Source: PALSA-610 sp038239145 (GTDB lineage Bacteria; Actinomycetota; Acidimicrobiia; IMCC26256; PALSA-610). From it: a stretch of 64,000 bases of DNA. The stretch is from the NCBI GenBank assembly GCA_038239145.1, contig JBBSFB010000021.1:5377-69376 (forward strand), read 5' to 3'. Shown in pieces: positions 20,725 to 29,983 of this stretch (its first letter is position 1; each line of letters starts with the position of its first letter). Position numbers and translations under genes: made by a program. The notes beneath the pieces are model-generated. The model did not search any database, was not told the DNA's origin, and saw only the letters and a program-made list of their open reading frames with translations.

Positions 20725-20932
20725 GTGGAAGTCCCTTCAACGGTTTGGTCGCGAGGGAGCCTCCCCTCGGGCGCTATTCGAAGCGATCGCCGAACCGGAT
20801 CATTTCGCCATCCGATCCGTCCGATCAGATCGTGGTGTCGTCGGCGCGGACCGTTGGCCGTGCCTGCCATGTGATCCGCGCGGGCAAAACCAGTCGCCCA
20901 GCCGCACGCGCGCCTTCCTCGCGGTGGCCAGA

Positions 20933-20950
20933 GGCGCCTTCGCGGGCGCC
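20933..20950 (-). terminator. Short GC hairpin directly after the AarF stop
   Basis: GGCGCC-CGCGAA-GGCGCC read on the minus strand begins at the base after the TAG stop of the AarF gene. Six GC pairs, no T-run; plausible but weak terminator. Confidence 0.4.
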
Positions 20951-22609
20951 CTAGGGAGAACGGTTGCGGCGCCGCGGTTGCGGCAGGTCGGAGACGGCGA
21001 TGCTGATGAGCAGCCATGCGGCGGCGGCGGCCGCGAGGGCGAACAGCACGATCGCCAGCGCCGGATATCCGAACAGCTTGGGTCGCACGTCGATGCGCAT
21101 GATGAGGGCGGCACCGATCACGAGGGCGGCGACAACCATGCCGGTAGTGAGCCGGTTCGCGAGCTTCTGCACTCCGCGCATCAGCTCCTTCTCGTCGATG
21201 CCCTGGACGTTCAGTGTCAACTGACCTTCGGCCAGTGCGTCCATCACTTTGTTGATCCGCGACGGCAGTTTTTCAGCGAATTCCTTGGCGTCGATTGCGG
21301 CGGCCAACATGTTGCCGGGGGAGGCACTCTGCAACATCTTTCTTCGCATCAGCTCCGCGGCATGAGCCTCGATCGTCGGATTGGGTTCGAAGTTCGGATC
21401 GAGGATTCGAGCGACTTCGTCGAGGTTCAACATTGCCTTGCCCATCATCGTGAGCTCGCTCGGCGGTCGCAGACCTGCCTCGCCCGCAATCTGCAACACC
21501 TGACCGAGCAAATTCCCTGCCTGCACATCGCCGACCGCGAGGGTCGCGTTGCGGCTGACGAGATCCTCGACTCGTCGGCGGAAAGTTGCCGGGTCGAACT
21601 CGGCGAGTGTGTCACCGAGGCCGACGATGACGTCGGCCGCGTCGCCGCCCCGGCGGTCACTGACCGCGAGCAAGAGCTTGATGAGCGCGTCTTGGGTGTC
21701 GCGCGAAACGCGGGCGACCATGCCTAGGTCGATGACCGCCAGCCGACCGTCATCGGTGAGAAGCACGTTGCCGGGATGTGGATCCGCGTGAAAGAAGCCG
21801 TCGATCAGGATTTGGTCGAGGTACGCGCGGAAGAGGTCCTCGGCCAGGTCGTGTCCGTCGAGCTCGAGCCGGCCGAGCGGCCCCAACGCCGCGAGGTTTC
21901 GGCCGGAGATCCAGTCCATGGTGAGCACCCGCGAGGTGCAGTAGTCGTTGACGGGGCGAGGTACGACGATGCGTTCGTAGTGGGCGAGACCGTCGCCGAT
22001 CGCGATGAGGTTCCGTGCTTCGGCGCGGTAGTCCAGTTCGGCCATGAGAGCGATACGGAACTCCTCGACCATCGCCGCGAACCCGTAGCGCCGACCGACG
22101 TTCGTGTGATCGTCGACGAAACTTGCGAGCTCGTCGATGACCTCCATGTCTTCGACGATGCGACCGCGGATGTCCGGCCGCTGCACCTTCACCGCTACGG
22201 GCCGACCGTCACGGAGCAGGGCGTGGTGAACCTGACCCAACGACGCTGCGGCGGCCGGCGTTGCCGAAAATTCGGAAAAGCCACGCGAAAGGCGCATGCC
22301 CAACTCGGACGTGACAACCCGTTCGATGTCGTCGAACGAAACGGGTTCGACCTTGTCCTGCAATCGTCTCAGCGCCGTGAGATAGACGGGGGGAAGGAGA
22401 TCGGCTCGGGTCGACAGAAGCTGGCCAAGCTTGACGAACGTCGGGCCCATGGCTTCGAGGTCGGTCGCGAGCTGCTCGGCATCTTCCCTAGTCGGATCAT
22501 CGCCGTCGACCTGATCGGCGAGACCGTCCGGGCGCGCACCGACGACCCGCCAATGCTTGAGTAGTAACCGCCCGATGTCGGTGTAACGAAGAACGTGCTT
22601 CGCCTTCAC
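20951..22609 (-). CDS. ABC1/AarF/UbiB-family atypical kinase
   Basis: 552 aa membrane-associated protein of the UbiB/ADCK group, linked to isoprenoid-quinone synthesis or lipid handling. Seen: KxGQ motif GPTFVKLGQLLSTRADLLPP (residues about 54-73), Ala-rich loop ATPAAAASLGQVHHA, VAVKVQRP (invariant Lys), DGFFHADPHPGNVLL (catalytic loop) and AVIDLGMV (metal-binding Asp). Two C-terminal hydrophobic spans (VVAALVIGAALIM; YPALAIVLFALAAAAAAWLL) form the usual membrane anchor. All signature motifs are intact. Monocistronic by context. Confidence 0.92.
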   Translation of the reverse strand: MKAKHVLRYTDIGRLLLKHWRVVGARPDGLADQVDGDDPTREDAEQLATDLEAMGPTFVKLGQLLSTRADLLPPVYLTALRRLQDKVEPVSFDDIERVVTSELGMRLSRGFSEFSATPAAAASLGQVHHALLRDGRPVAVKVQRPDIRGRIVEDMEVIDELASFVDDHTNVGRRYGFAAMVEEFRIALMAELDYRAEARNLIAIGDGLAHYERIVVPRPVNDYCTSRVLTMDWISGRNLAALGPLGRLELDGHDLAEDLFRAYLDQILIDGFFHADPHPGNVLLTDDGRLAVIDLGMVARVSRDTQDALIKLLLAVSDRRGGDAADVIVGLGDTLAEFDPATFRRRVEDLVSRNATLAVGDVQAGNLLGQVLQIAGEAGLRPPSELTMMGKAMLNLDEVARILDPNFEPNPTIEAHAAELMRRKMLQSASPGNMLAAAIDAKEFAEKLPSRINKVMDALAEGQLTLNVQGIDEKELMRGVQKLANRLTTGMVVAALVIGAALIMRIDVRPKLFGYPALAIVLFALAAAAAAWLLISIAVSDLPQPRRRNRSP

Positions 22610-22790
22610 AGCAACACGTATTCCGCCCGGCGGAGTATCGCAAACCCACAGTCGTCTTCAGCGGCCGCGGCTGTGGACTTGGCAGCGCGACCGGAGCCAA
22701 GGTAAAGAATCAGTAAGGGGTGCCGGCGAGGACGCTTTCCGAGCGGGAGTTGGGTAGAGCCGGCGGGAGCACAGTTATTCGGAGGTGGTC

Positions 22791-23105
22791 GTGAACACGA
22801 TGGTCAAGTCGGTCTGGGCGTCGGTACAAGGCGATCCCGTTTTCATGCGGCGCGTGAACGGCTGGTTCACGATCCTCTGGATCCTGATGATCCCCGTTTC
22901 GATCGTTACCGGCTGGATCCATTCCGTCACATACGTCGCCGCGCTCTCGATTTGGGCGCTTGTAACGGGCCACTGGTCGACGTGGCAGGCCGCACGCGTC
23001 GAAGTGACGCAGCAGAAAGAGGCCGACGAACGCGATCAGCATCCGCTCGAAGAGAAGGTCGTCGAAGCGATCGTGTCCAAAACGGACGTTGCGCCCGCCT
23101 CCTGA
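22791..23105 (+). CDS. Small two-span membrane protein
   Basis: About 104 aa. GGAGG at 22781-22785 is 5 bases before GTG 22791; ATG 22800 is an alternative. Two spans (WFTILWILMIPVSIVTGWI; VTYVAALSIWALVTG) followed by a charged helical tail EVTQQKEADERDQHPLEE. Unrecognised. GGGTAGAG upstream at 22752 is also found before the CsbD gene. Confidence 0.68.
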   Translation: MNTMVKSVWASVQGDPVFMRRVNGWFTILWILMIPVSIVTGWIHSVTYVAALSIWALVTGHWSTWQAARVEVTQQKEADERDQHPLEEKVVEAIVSKTDVAPAS

Positions 23106-23463
23106 GCGCGAACGGACAGGGCGGGCAGCCCTGGAGGGCGATGCGAGGCTTGCCGGGGCGTGCGTGTGGCCTCGAACGTCGCAACGTGTCGGCTCGACGG
23201 CGGTGGTGAGGTGACGGCGCGAGTCGCCACCTGGAGATCCGTGGCCGCGTTCGACCTGCGTGCGAACCCCGGCCGCTCCGTCGACATGAAGAATCTTCCC
23301 GTATGTGCGGCTACGAACTTGCCCGTCTGCGACTCCAGACGAAGTCGCACTGCTCCGCGTGACGACGCACGACTGTGCGGCAGACGGGGTGAGTGACCGG
23401 CGCTCGTTCCGGGTAGAGGAGGTGCTTACCGATTGAAAGTCGGCTCGACTCGGAGGTCTACCC
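23106..23463. other. 358-bp stretch without a convincing gene
   Basis: A 78-codon plus-strand frame exists (23160-23396) but is Arg/Cys-rich, lacks a ribosome site and has no motif apart from NLPVC occurring twice. The right part holds the CsbD promoter. Confidence 0.4.
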
Positions 23464-23712
23464 ATGAGCAACGACGATAAGGACACTGGCCCGGAAGCAG
23501 GCGCGAAAGGTGTGGCAGAAGGCTTGAAGGGCAAGCTGAAGGAAGCGGCGGGCGCGTTGACCGGCAAGGACGAGTTGAAGCGCGAGGGCGAAGCACAGCA
23601 GAAGAAGGCCGAGGCCCAACGCGACGTTGCCACCAAGGAAGCCGAAGCTGAAAAGGCTCGGGCCGAAGCGACCGCACATGAGGCCGAGCAACGCAGCCAC
23701 CAAAAAGACTGA
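23464..23712 (+). CDS. CsbD-like stress protein
   Basis: 82 aa, very hydrophilic. The CsbD signature is seen in GVAEGLKGKLKEAAGALTGK, DELKREGEAQQKKAEAQ, extended by a Glu/Ala/Lys helical tail ending in Lys-Asp. CsbD family proteins accumulate under general stress in many bacteria; molecular role unknown. GGAGG precedes ATG 23464 by 7 bases. Confidence 0.88.
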   Translation: MSNDDKDTGPEAGAKGVAEGLKGKLKEAAGALTGKDELKREGEAQQKKAEAQRDVATKEAEAEKARAEATAHEAEQRSHQKD

Positions 23713-23740
23713 TCTTCCACACCTCGACCAAAGGGACAGC

Positions 23741-23815
23741 ATGTATATCGGAGTGGGCACCGTCGTCTTCATCCTGATCATTGTTCTGATCATTTACTTC
23801 GTGCGCCGCGCGTAA
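23741..23815 (+). CDS. 24-aa single-span membrane peptide
   Basis: ATG 23741 with AAGGGA 5-6 bases upstream encodes MYIGVGTVVFILIIVLIIYF followed by VRRA: almost entirely one membrane span with a positive end. Very short peptides of this form are repeatedly found in Actinomycetota. It lies 28 bp after csbD, probably on the same transcript. Confidence 0.65.
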   Translation: MYIGVGTVVFILIIVLIIYFVRRA

Positions 23816-23902
23816 AGGCGAAGATCAGCGCGGACGGTGGGCTCCGCGGTGAATCCCGATCACTGATCGCATTTTTGGTTCGGGCCGAGCACGCTTGCGT
23901 GG

Positions 23903-26005
23903 TCAGCGAACCTTCAGGACCAGTAGGGCGATGTCGTCGTTGCGCTGCGTGAATGGCAGTCTGGCGTCGATCCGGTAACCGAGATTGGTGATGACTTCCT
24001 CTGCGGTCGTCCCGATCGCTGCGTGTGCGACGAGTTCTTCGAGCGCGTCCGGGGTGAGGTCATGTGGGGGACGAACGTCGGTGACACCATCGGTGTAGAA
24101 CACCGCGATGTCACCCGAATCAAGTTCGGTGCTCACGGTCGTGGAGCGCGATTCGGCGACCCCGCCCAGCACGGTACCGGGTATCCCGATGGTTTCGCAG
24201 TGACCGTCGGCGCGATGCACGATCGGCAGGGGGTGGCCTCCGGCCGCGACGGTGAGCCGGAATCCCTTGTCGGTTTTGATCAGTGCGCCGTATAGGGCGG
24301 TGCAGAACGTTTGGCGTCCCGATCGGCGCACCGCATGGTTGAGTTGGCGGAGCACGTCGTCGGGGTCGGCGTCGTTCCAGGCCGCAGCCCGGATGGTGTG
24401 ACGGGCGAGACCGGTGAGAGACGCTGCGAGCGGCCCGGTGCCGCAGACGTCGCCGATCACGATGGCCCAATGGTCGTCCACGGCGAACACGTCATAAAAG
24501 TCGCCGCCTACGGTATTGCCCTCGCCCGCAGCCCAATAGCGCACCGCGAGTTCGAGGCCCTCGATCGTCGGCAGCGCGTCGGGAAGAAGACTCGCTTGCA
24601 ACGTCGCGGCGATCTCCCGTTGCTGTTCGTGCAAACGGCGGTTTTCGAGCGTCGACGCGATCCGGCTGGCGACTGCCTTGGCGAGCGTGAGATCGTCGGC
24701 GGTATATCTGCGGCTGGCTTCGGCGTTCACGAACTGCAACGCTCCGAACACGCGGCCGCCTTTGATGAGCGGAACGGCGATGGCGCTGCGCAGTCCGAGG
24801 GACCGCACGACATCGCGTGCTTCGTCAGTCGTATCCACTTCCGCCAGGACGTCATCGTCGATGTACGGATAGAACTCGCTGGTACCGGTCCGAATGACCT
24901 GAGGGATTCCGGTCGTTGACTCGGGGTCGTACGGGAACCGCTGCTGTAACGCTCGGACGTATTCGACCATCGCCGGGTCGGTGTGCGCGACTTCCATATC
25001 CGGAACGTTTCCGCCACCCGCTGGGAGCACGTGCATGAGACACCAGTCGCCCAGCATCGGGACCGCGACACGCGTCACGTTCCGCATCACCTCGTCTCGG
25101 GTCAGCGAGGCGGCGAGGGCGTCATTGATCTCACCCAAGAACGCAAGCCGCACCGCGCTCACATGTTCTTGGGTCGCCGCAGCAGTCGCGAGTTCAACAG
25201 CACGTTCGCGTTCCGCCGCGGCGACGAAGGCATCGGTCACGTCCGACACACAACCCATCGTGCCCGTCACGTCACCGAAGGCGTCGAGGACGACTTGGCC
25301 TTTTCCTTGCACGCAATGCACCGTGCCGTCCGGCCAGATCACGCGATGCTCGACGGTGTAGCGGGCCCTATTCGCGATCGCCTCCTGAACGGTGCGGAGC
25401 GTGGCCTGAAGGTCGTCGGGATGGATGAGGGCTTGGTAACCGGCGAAGGTGCCATCGAACGTGCCGGGCTGCAGGCCGTAGATCCCTTCGAGCCTTGCGT
25501 CCCACCTCGTCTCGCCCGTGGTCATATCCCAACGCCAGGTGCCGAGTTCCCCGGCGTCGAGCGCCAACCTGAGATGTTCGGCGAGATCCGTCCGCTGCTG
25601 TTCGAGCAGTCGCTGCTCGGTGACATCCTCCGAAGTGCCTACGATCGCCACCACCGCGCCGCGCCGATCCAGCACCGGGGTATCGATGACGAAAGCGCGT
25701 ACGGTGTCGCCGTTGCGGCGTACGACGGTGAAGTCTCCTTGCCAGGTATCGCCTGCGAGCACCGCAGCCATGATCGCTTCGCCCTCGCCCCGGTCGTGGA
25801 CCTGCACCAGTACATCGGCAATGTTGCGGCCAACGACTTCTGCTTCGGTCCAGCCATACAACGTCTCCGCCTGGCGGTTCCATAACAGGATGCGGCCATC
25901 GGGAGCCGTCGCGATCACTGCTCGGGGCAACGAATCGACAACCGCGCGTTCGGACAATCCCGAGTTCTCCGCAGGACCGTTGGGCGTCTCAGGTTCGTTC
26001 GCCAC
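23903..26005 (-). CDS. PAS-PAS-GAF-SpoIIE (PP2C-type) serine phosphatase
   Basis: 700 aa sensor phosphatase. Domain order: PAS 1 (residues about 20-135; DGRILLWNRQAETLYGWTE), PAS 2 with PAC (about 140-265; WRWDMTTGETRWDARLEGIY), GAF (about 290-460; RSAIAVPLIKGGRVFGALQF), then SpoIIE phosphatase (about 475-700) with GGDFYDVF, GDVCGTGPLAA, AAGGHPLP, FYTDGVTDVR and RNDDIALLVL, the metal-binding Asp motifs. Such enzymes dephosphorylate anti-anti-sigma factors; a STAS protein is encoded 145 bp upstream on the same strand. GTG start. No membrane span, so it senses cytosolic ligands or redox. Confidence 0.9.
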   Translation of the reverse strand: MANEPETPNGPAENSGLSERAVVDSLPRAVIATAPDGRILLWNRQAETLYGWTEAEVVGRNIADVLVQVHDRGEGEAIMAAVLAGDTWQGDFTVVRRNGDTVRAFVIDTPVLDRRGAVVAIVGTSEDVTEQRLLEQQRTDLAEHLRLALDAGELGTWRWDMTTGETRWDARLEGIYGLQPGTFDGTFAGYQALIHPDDLQATLRTVQEAIANRARYTVEHRVIWPDGTVHCVQGKGQVVLDAFGDVTGTMGCVSDVTDAFVAAAERERAVELATAAATQEHVSAVRLAFLGEINDALAASLTRDEVMRNVTRVAVPMLGDWCLMHVLPAGGGNVPDMEVAHTDPAMVEYVRALQQRFPYDPESTTGIPQVIRTGTSEFYPYIDDDVLAEVDTTDEARDVVRSLGLRSAIAVPLIKGGRVFGALQFVNAEASRRYTADDLTLAKAVASRIASTLENRRLHEQQREIAATLQASLLPDALPTIEGLELAVRYWAAGEGNTVGGDFYDVFAVDDHWAIVIGDVCGTGPLAASLTGLARHTIRAAAWNDADPDDVLRQLNHAVRRSGRQTFCTALYGALIKTDKGFRLTVAAGGHPLPIVHRADGHCETIGIPGTVLGGVAESRSTTVSTELDSGDIAVFYTDGVTDVRPPHDLTPDALEELVAHAAIGTTAEEVITNLGYRIDARLPFTQRNDDIALLVLKVR

Positions 26006-26150
26006 CGTCAGCCGTCCAACCAGCCCGAAGACGCCGCACAGTCAACCTGGCGCAGCAGCGCCTTTCGCTCCCGCACGGCGGCTGTTGCTCGCCATGCTCC
26101 TTCGGAGATAGCTGCGATCGATCGACCGGTCGCACTTTCGACGGTTTCGA

Positions 26151-26456
26151 TCATTCGCCCATCAGATGTTCCAGGCCGGTCAGGGTGAAGAGGCGTCGGG
26201 CCGTCGGAGTCGGGTTTTGCACCGTGAACGTTCCGCCGTGTTCATCTTGAAGGATCCGGGCCCGGAGCAGGACGTTGATACAGGCCGAGTCCATGTAGGT
26301 CACTTCGGCCAGGTCCACGACGACCGGAACGCTTCGGGCGAGTTCGGGCTCGATCACTGCGTGCAGGTCGGCGCAGTTCGCCACGTCGATCTCGCCCCGC
26401 ACGTAGATGAGCGTCCGGGCATCATTACGGACGACGGTCGCGATGTCGTTCTCCAC
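26151..26456 (-). CDS. STAS-domain anti-anti-sigma factor
   Basis: 101 aa, a single STAS domain of the SpoIIAA/RsbV type. Seen: YVRGEIDVANCADLHAV, then VVVDLAEVTYMDSACINVLL, in which the Ser of MDSA is the usual phosphorylation site. Expected to bind an anti-sigma kinase when dephosphorylated by a SpoIIE phosphatase, for which the downstream gene is the obvious partner. No RsbW/SpoIIAB kinase gene is visible in the window. Confidence 0.88.
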   Translation of the reverse strand: MENDIATVVRNDARTLIYVRGEIDVANCADLHAVIEPELARSVPVVVDLAEVTYMDSACINVLLRARILQDEHGGTFTVQNPTPTARRLFTLTGLEHLMGE

Positions 26457-26706
26457 GGCGGAAGGTTACGACATACCGACTGCCACCTCACCCGAACGGG
26501 TGACCGGAGAACCGAATCCGGGTGACGATAGGTCCGGCGATCGTCGAGAACCGCAGCAATGGAGTGTGCTCCCATCGGCTTCGATCGTGCAGCCGCGCGC
26601 GATCTGATGCGGGAGCTGGATGACGACGGACCTTGGTGCAGGTCCGAGAGCAACGCCGGCTCGACAGGCGGGACAGGCGAGAGTGGTCACGCGCGGGTCG
26701 CCGCTG

Positions 26707-27153
26707 CTACTTGATCGCGTGAAGGGCGGCGCGAATGTCCTGAGCGATCTCGGTTCGGTCAATCCCCAGAATCGTGGCGGCGTCGTCGAGGGAGCATCGA
26801 CCGCGACTGGTCAACGCGACGGCGACCCGATGTCGCCACGGCAAGAGATCCCAGACAGTCTCGTGCTGGGCGGCTCCGAACGTCGAGGCGTCCCAGCATC
26901 GTGCTACGACGTGCGCGAACACCCTTTGACGTTCGGTCACCGCGTTGACGCAACGCGGCAGACCGTCTACGAACACGAAGACATCGACCACGATCTCCTC
27001 GGCTGCCCGGCGGTCATGAGTGAGTCCTTCGGCGACAGCAAAAGCGTGTCGACCGCACTCCTCGTACAGTGCGGCCGTCGTCCCAGCGCGACCTTGATCG
27101 ACGTCGGCTGCGTCGACCTCGTCGCCCCGCCGGCGACTTCTCGTCCCGAGCAT
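26707..27153 (-). CDS. Small ECF-like RNA polymerase sigma factor
   Basis: 148 aa. The N-terminal half has a region-2-like helix pattern (TAALYEECGRHAFAVAEGLT, DRRAAEEIVVDVF) and the C-terminal half a region-4-like helix-turn-helix (DLLPWRHRVAVALT, CSLDDAATILGIDRTEI, AALHAIK). Shorter and more diverged than typical ECF factors (about 170-200 aa). AAGAGG precedes ATG 27153. It diverges from the surface-protein gene; a triple 8-mer operator candidate lies between them. Confidence 0.7.
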   Translation of the reverse strand: MLGTRSRRRGDEVDAADVDQGRAGTTAALYEECGRHAFAVAEGLTHDRRAAEEIVVDVFVFVDGLPRCVNAVTERQRVFAHVVARCWDASTFGAAQHETVWDLLPWRHRVAVALTSRGRCSLDDAATILGIDRTEIAQDIRAALHAIK

Positions 27154-27456
27154 CCTTGTGCCTCTTATCGGGCGAAAAAGCCGAGGTCCGGGCTCGATCG
27201 CGGTCCAACTACGCGCGGTGGGGGACCACCGGCATATAAGCGAAGCGTGGCGAAGCGAACGCTTCGCGCTACTTACTACCCCTCATGGTGTGTCGCAAAC
27301 CGAGCACACATGCGAGCCCGAGCTCAAGGGAGACGGTCGGAGGGTGACGACGACGGCCCGATTTTTGCCGACGGGATGGCGGAGCCGAGGTTACGGAGCG
27401 ACGAAGTGGATGGCTGAGGCTCAAGCGGTTGCAGGTTCGGGTCGACGGTCTGCGGG
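27154..27456. other. 303-bp divergent promoter region
   Basis: No gene. Holds the repeat cluster at 27240-27267 and must contain promoters for both the sigma-like gene and the surface-protein gene. Confidence 0.45.
27240..27267. promoter_or_regulatory. Operator candidate: two direct and one inverted GCGAAGCG
   Basis: GCGAAGCG occurs at 27240-27247 and 27250-27257, followed by its reverse complement CGCTTCGC at 27260-27267. The last two form an 8-bp dyad with a 2-bp centre. The position between divergent genes fits a binding site for a dimeric regulator. Confidence 0.55.
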
Positions 27457-29967
27457 ATGCGACAACGCCGGCCTTGGGGTGTCCGGCGAGCCGCGTGCGG
27501 GTTTGTGGCGGCTGTTGCGGCCGTCGCGTTGGTCGGGTTGAACGCGCAGCCGGCCCTCGCCGCACCGGGAGGCGGCCCCGTACCGCCCAATCCCGGTGGC
27601 TCGATTTCGGGCGTCGTTTCCGACGCGGGCGGCGGCGGGCTCTCGGGGATTTGCGTGAACATCGACAACGGGCCGGGGACGCAGACCGACGGATCTGGTG
27701 CGTACTCGATTGCCGGGCTCGGTACCGGTTCGTTCAAGGTGCAGTATTCCGATTGCAACCCGACAGTGCGGTACCTGTCGCAGTGGTACGCGGGCCGTTC
27801 GGATTCCGACTCGGCCGACGCTGTCGCCGTGGCTGCGGGCACGAACATTCCGCTCGCCGACGTGCATTTGGTGCTCGCGGGGTTGGTACACGGCACGGTC
27901 ACCGGTCCCGGCGGCGGTCCGCTGTTGGGAATCTGTGTCGACGCCGACGTCGCGAACAACAACGGCTGGGACTTCGTGAAGGGTAGGACGACGGCCGGCG
28001 ACGGCACGTACACGATCGACCAGCTTGGCCCGGCCACGCTGCGCATCGAGTTTCGTGAGTGCAACAGCGGCAGTCGTCCCTACATCGCTCAGTGGTACGA
28101 CAACAAGGCCGACTTCAACGACTCGACGCCCGTGGTCCTCGCGCCCGGTGACGATCGACATGGCATCGACGCCGGGCTCGCGTCGGGCGTCGCAGTCGCA
28201 GGACGCGTCACTGACGGTGCCGGCCATCCGATCGCGGGGATCAACGTCAACGTCAACCCCACGAGCCGAGGCTCCAGCGGCTACGGCCAGACCGACGGCA
28301 ACGGCGACTACACCACGGATGCTGTCGCGCCCGGGACCTACAACGTCGAGTTCTCCGATGGCAGCTCGGCGCCGGTGTGGGCAAGCCAGTACTGGAACGG
28401 CAAGTTGTCGCCGAACCGCGCCACCCCGCTCACGCTTTCCGGCGCGGGCGGGGCTGTGCACGGCGGGATCAACGCCCGGCTCGCGCCGGCCGCGACGATC
28501 AGAGGCACGGTCACGGTTCCGGGCGGGGGCCCTGCGGCCGGGATCTGCGTCGACGCCAGCATCGCCACTCCGAACGGTCCCGATCAGGTTGCGGGCACGA
28601 CGACCGCGAGCAGCGGTAGCTACACGCTCGGTGGACTGCCGGCGGCCGCGATGAAAGTCTCCTTTCACGCCTGCAACGGCGGGGGCACATATCTCAAACA
28701 GTGGTGGCACCGGCAAGCCACGTTCGCGACCGCGACCGCGCTGAACGTCGCCGCGGGTCAGACTCGATCCGGGATCGACGCGCAGCTCGTCGCGGCGGCC
28801 CAGATCATCGGGACCGTCACCGACTCCGGGGGCCATGCGATCGGTGGGATCTGCGCGCAAGCGTCGACCACCACCTTCTTCGGTGGTCTCGCGCGCACCG
28901 ACTCCAACGGTCACTACGCCATCAGCCTCGCCCGCTCGGGCGACTACCGCGTGCAATTCGTCGACTGCAACGACACGCGCACCTTCGCCGGCCAGTGGTG
29001 GAACCGGCAGCCCACCTCGGCGAGCGCGAGCACCGTTACCGTGGTCGCCGGTCACGTGGTCACCCACATCGACGCTCGGCTCGAGCCCGGCGCGCCCGGC
29101 AGCATCTCGGGCACGGTCGTCAATCTGAGCGGGCGCGCGATGACTTCGGTGTGCGTGATCGCATACCTGCCTGACCAGTTCGCGGTCGCGGGCCAGGTCC
29201 GTGCCGACGGGACCTACACAATCGCCAACGTACCGTCGGGCACGTACGCGCTGGCGTTCCTCGGTTGCACCGGGGGCGACGCCAGCCCGGTGATCGCAGA
29301 TCCGCAACTGACGACGCTCCACTACGCCGGGGTCTGGTGGGACGGTCCGCTCGTTCATATCGACAATACGAACGACGGTGGACCCGACCCGATCGCGCAA
29401 GGTGCAACGCTCGTCAGCGCGGCTCCGGGCGATCACCTCACGGGCTACAACCGCTGCTTCGGCTGCAGCGCGATCACGATCTCGCACATCACGCCCGGGC
29501 GAGCGTCGCTCACCGTCGCGTTCACGACGCCCGGCTTCGTGAATCAAGACAGCGTGCAGACGGGTGCGTCGACGACGACGGCGAGCACGCTTACCTACAC
29601 CGTGGCCTGCACTCCGAGCGACGGAACGGCATCCGGATCGGCGACGGGCACCAGCTCGCCGATCACCGTCACCGGACTCACATCACGCGCGCCGTACACG
29701 TGTGAGGTCGCTGCCTCGGACGGCCGCACGACCGTCGGTCACTCAGCCCTTTCGAACCGCGTGCTCCTCACGAGCGGGCCGGTCCCCGGAGCCCAGATCC
29801 TCGATCCCGTCCCCGCGGTGCCCGTGCCGGGCGAGCTGCCCCGAACCGGCACGAGCTCCGGAACGCTGACCGACGTCGCTGTCATGATTCTCATGGTCGG
29901 AACCGGTCTGTTCGCTTCCACGCGCCGCGGACGCCAGACCACCCGAAGGTGTGGCAAAGCGGCGTGA
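27457..29967 (+). CDS. LPRTG-anchored surface protein with six carboxypeptidase-regulatory-like repeats
   Basis: 836 aa. Signal peptide residues 1-36. Six repeats of 95-115 residues begin near residues 48, 143, 245, 345, 448 and 548; each has a G.V.D..G..I.GI.V strand pattern, a D..G.Y.I turn and an aromatic end (SQWY, AQWY, SQYW, KQWW, GQWW, GVWW). Most carry a conserved Cys pair (ICV...DC/EC/AC) suggesting an isopeptide- or disulfide-stabilised fold. A fibronectin-like domain (about 675-772) follows. C-terminus: LPRTG at 794-798, hydrophobic span and STRRGR tail, a class sorting signal. No sortase gene is in the window. ATG start, no clear ribosome site. Confidence 0.88.
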   Translation: MRQRRPWGVRRAACGFVAAVAAVALVGLNAQPALAAPGGGPVPPNPGGSISGVVSDAGGGGLSGICVNIDNGPGTQTDGSGAYSIAGLGTGSFKVQYSDCNPTVRYLSQWYAGRSDSDSADAVAVAAGTNIPLADVHLVLAGLVHGTVTGPGGGPLLGICVDADVANNNGWDFVKGRTTAGDGTYTIDQLGPATLRIEFRECNSGSRPYIAQWYDNKADFNDSTPVVLAPGDDRHGIDAGLASGVAVAGRVTDGAGHPIAGINVNVNPTSRGSSGYGQTDGNGDYTTDAVAPGTYNVEFSDGSSAPVWASQYWNGKLSPNRATPLTLSGAGGAVHGGINARLAPAATIRGTVTVPGGGPAAGICVDASIATPNGPDQVAGTTTASSGSYTLGGLPAAAMKVSFHACNGGGTYLKQWWHRQATFATATALNVAAGQTRSGIDAQLVAAAQIIGTVTDSGGHAIGGICAQASTTTFFGGLARTDSNGHYAISLARSGDYRVQFVDCNDTRTFAGQWWNRQPTSASASTVTVVAGHVVTHIDARLEPGAPGSISGTVVNLSGRAMTSVCVIAYLPDQFAVAGQVRADGTYTIANVPSGTYALAFLGCTGGDASPVIADPQLTTLHYAGVWWDGPLVHIDNTNDGGPDPIAQGATLVSAAPGDHLTGYNRCFGCSAITISHITPGRASLTVAFTTPGFVNQDSVQTGASTTTASTLTYTVACTPSDGTASGSATGTSSPITVTGLTSRAPYTCEVAASDGRTTVGHSALSNRVLLTSGPVPGAQILDPVPAVPVPGELPRTGTSSGTLTDVAVMILMVGTGLFASTRRGRQTTRRCGKAA

Positions 29968-29983
29968 GGTGATAATTACCTCA
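29965..29983 (+). terminator. Small inverted repeat overlapping the surface-protein stop
   Basis: TGAGGT-GATAATT-ACCTCA begins with the TGA stop itself. Six base pairs, AT-rich loop, no T-run; could act as a terminator between the converging genes or be chance. Confidence 0.3.

Noticed and set aside
23160..23396. 78-codon plus-strand frame with two NLPVC segments
   Set aside because: No ribosome site, Arg/Cys-rich chance composition, no family resemblance.
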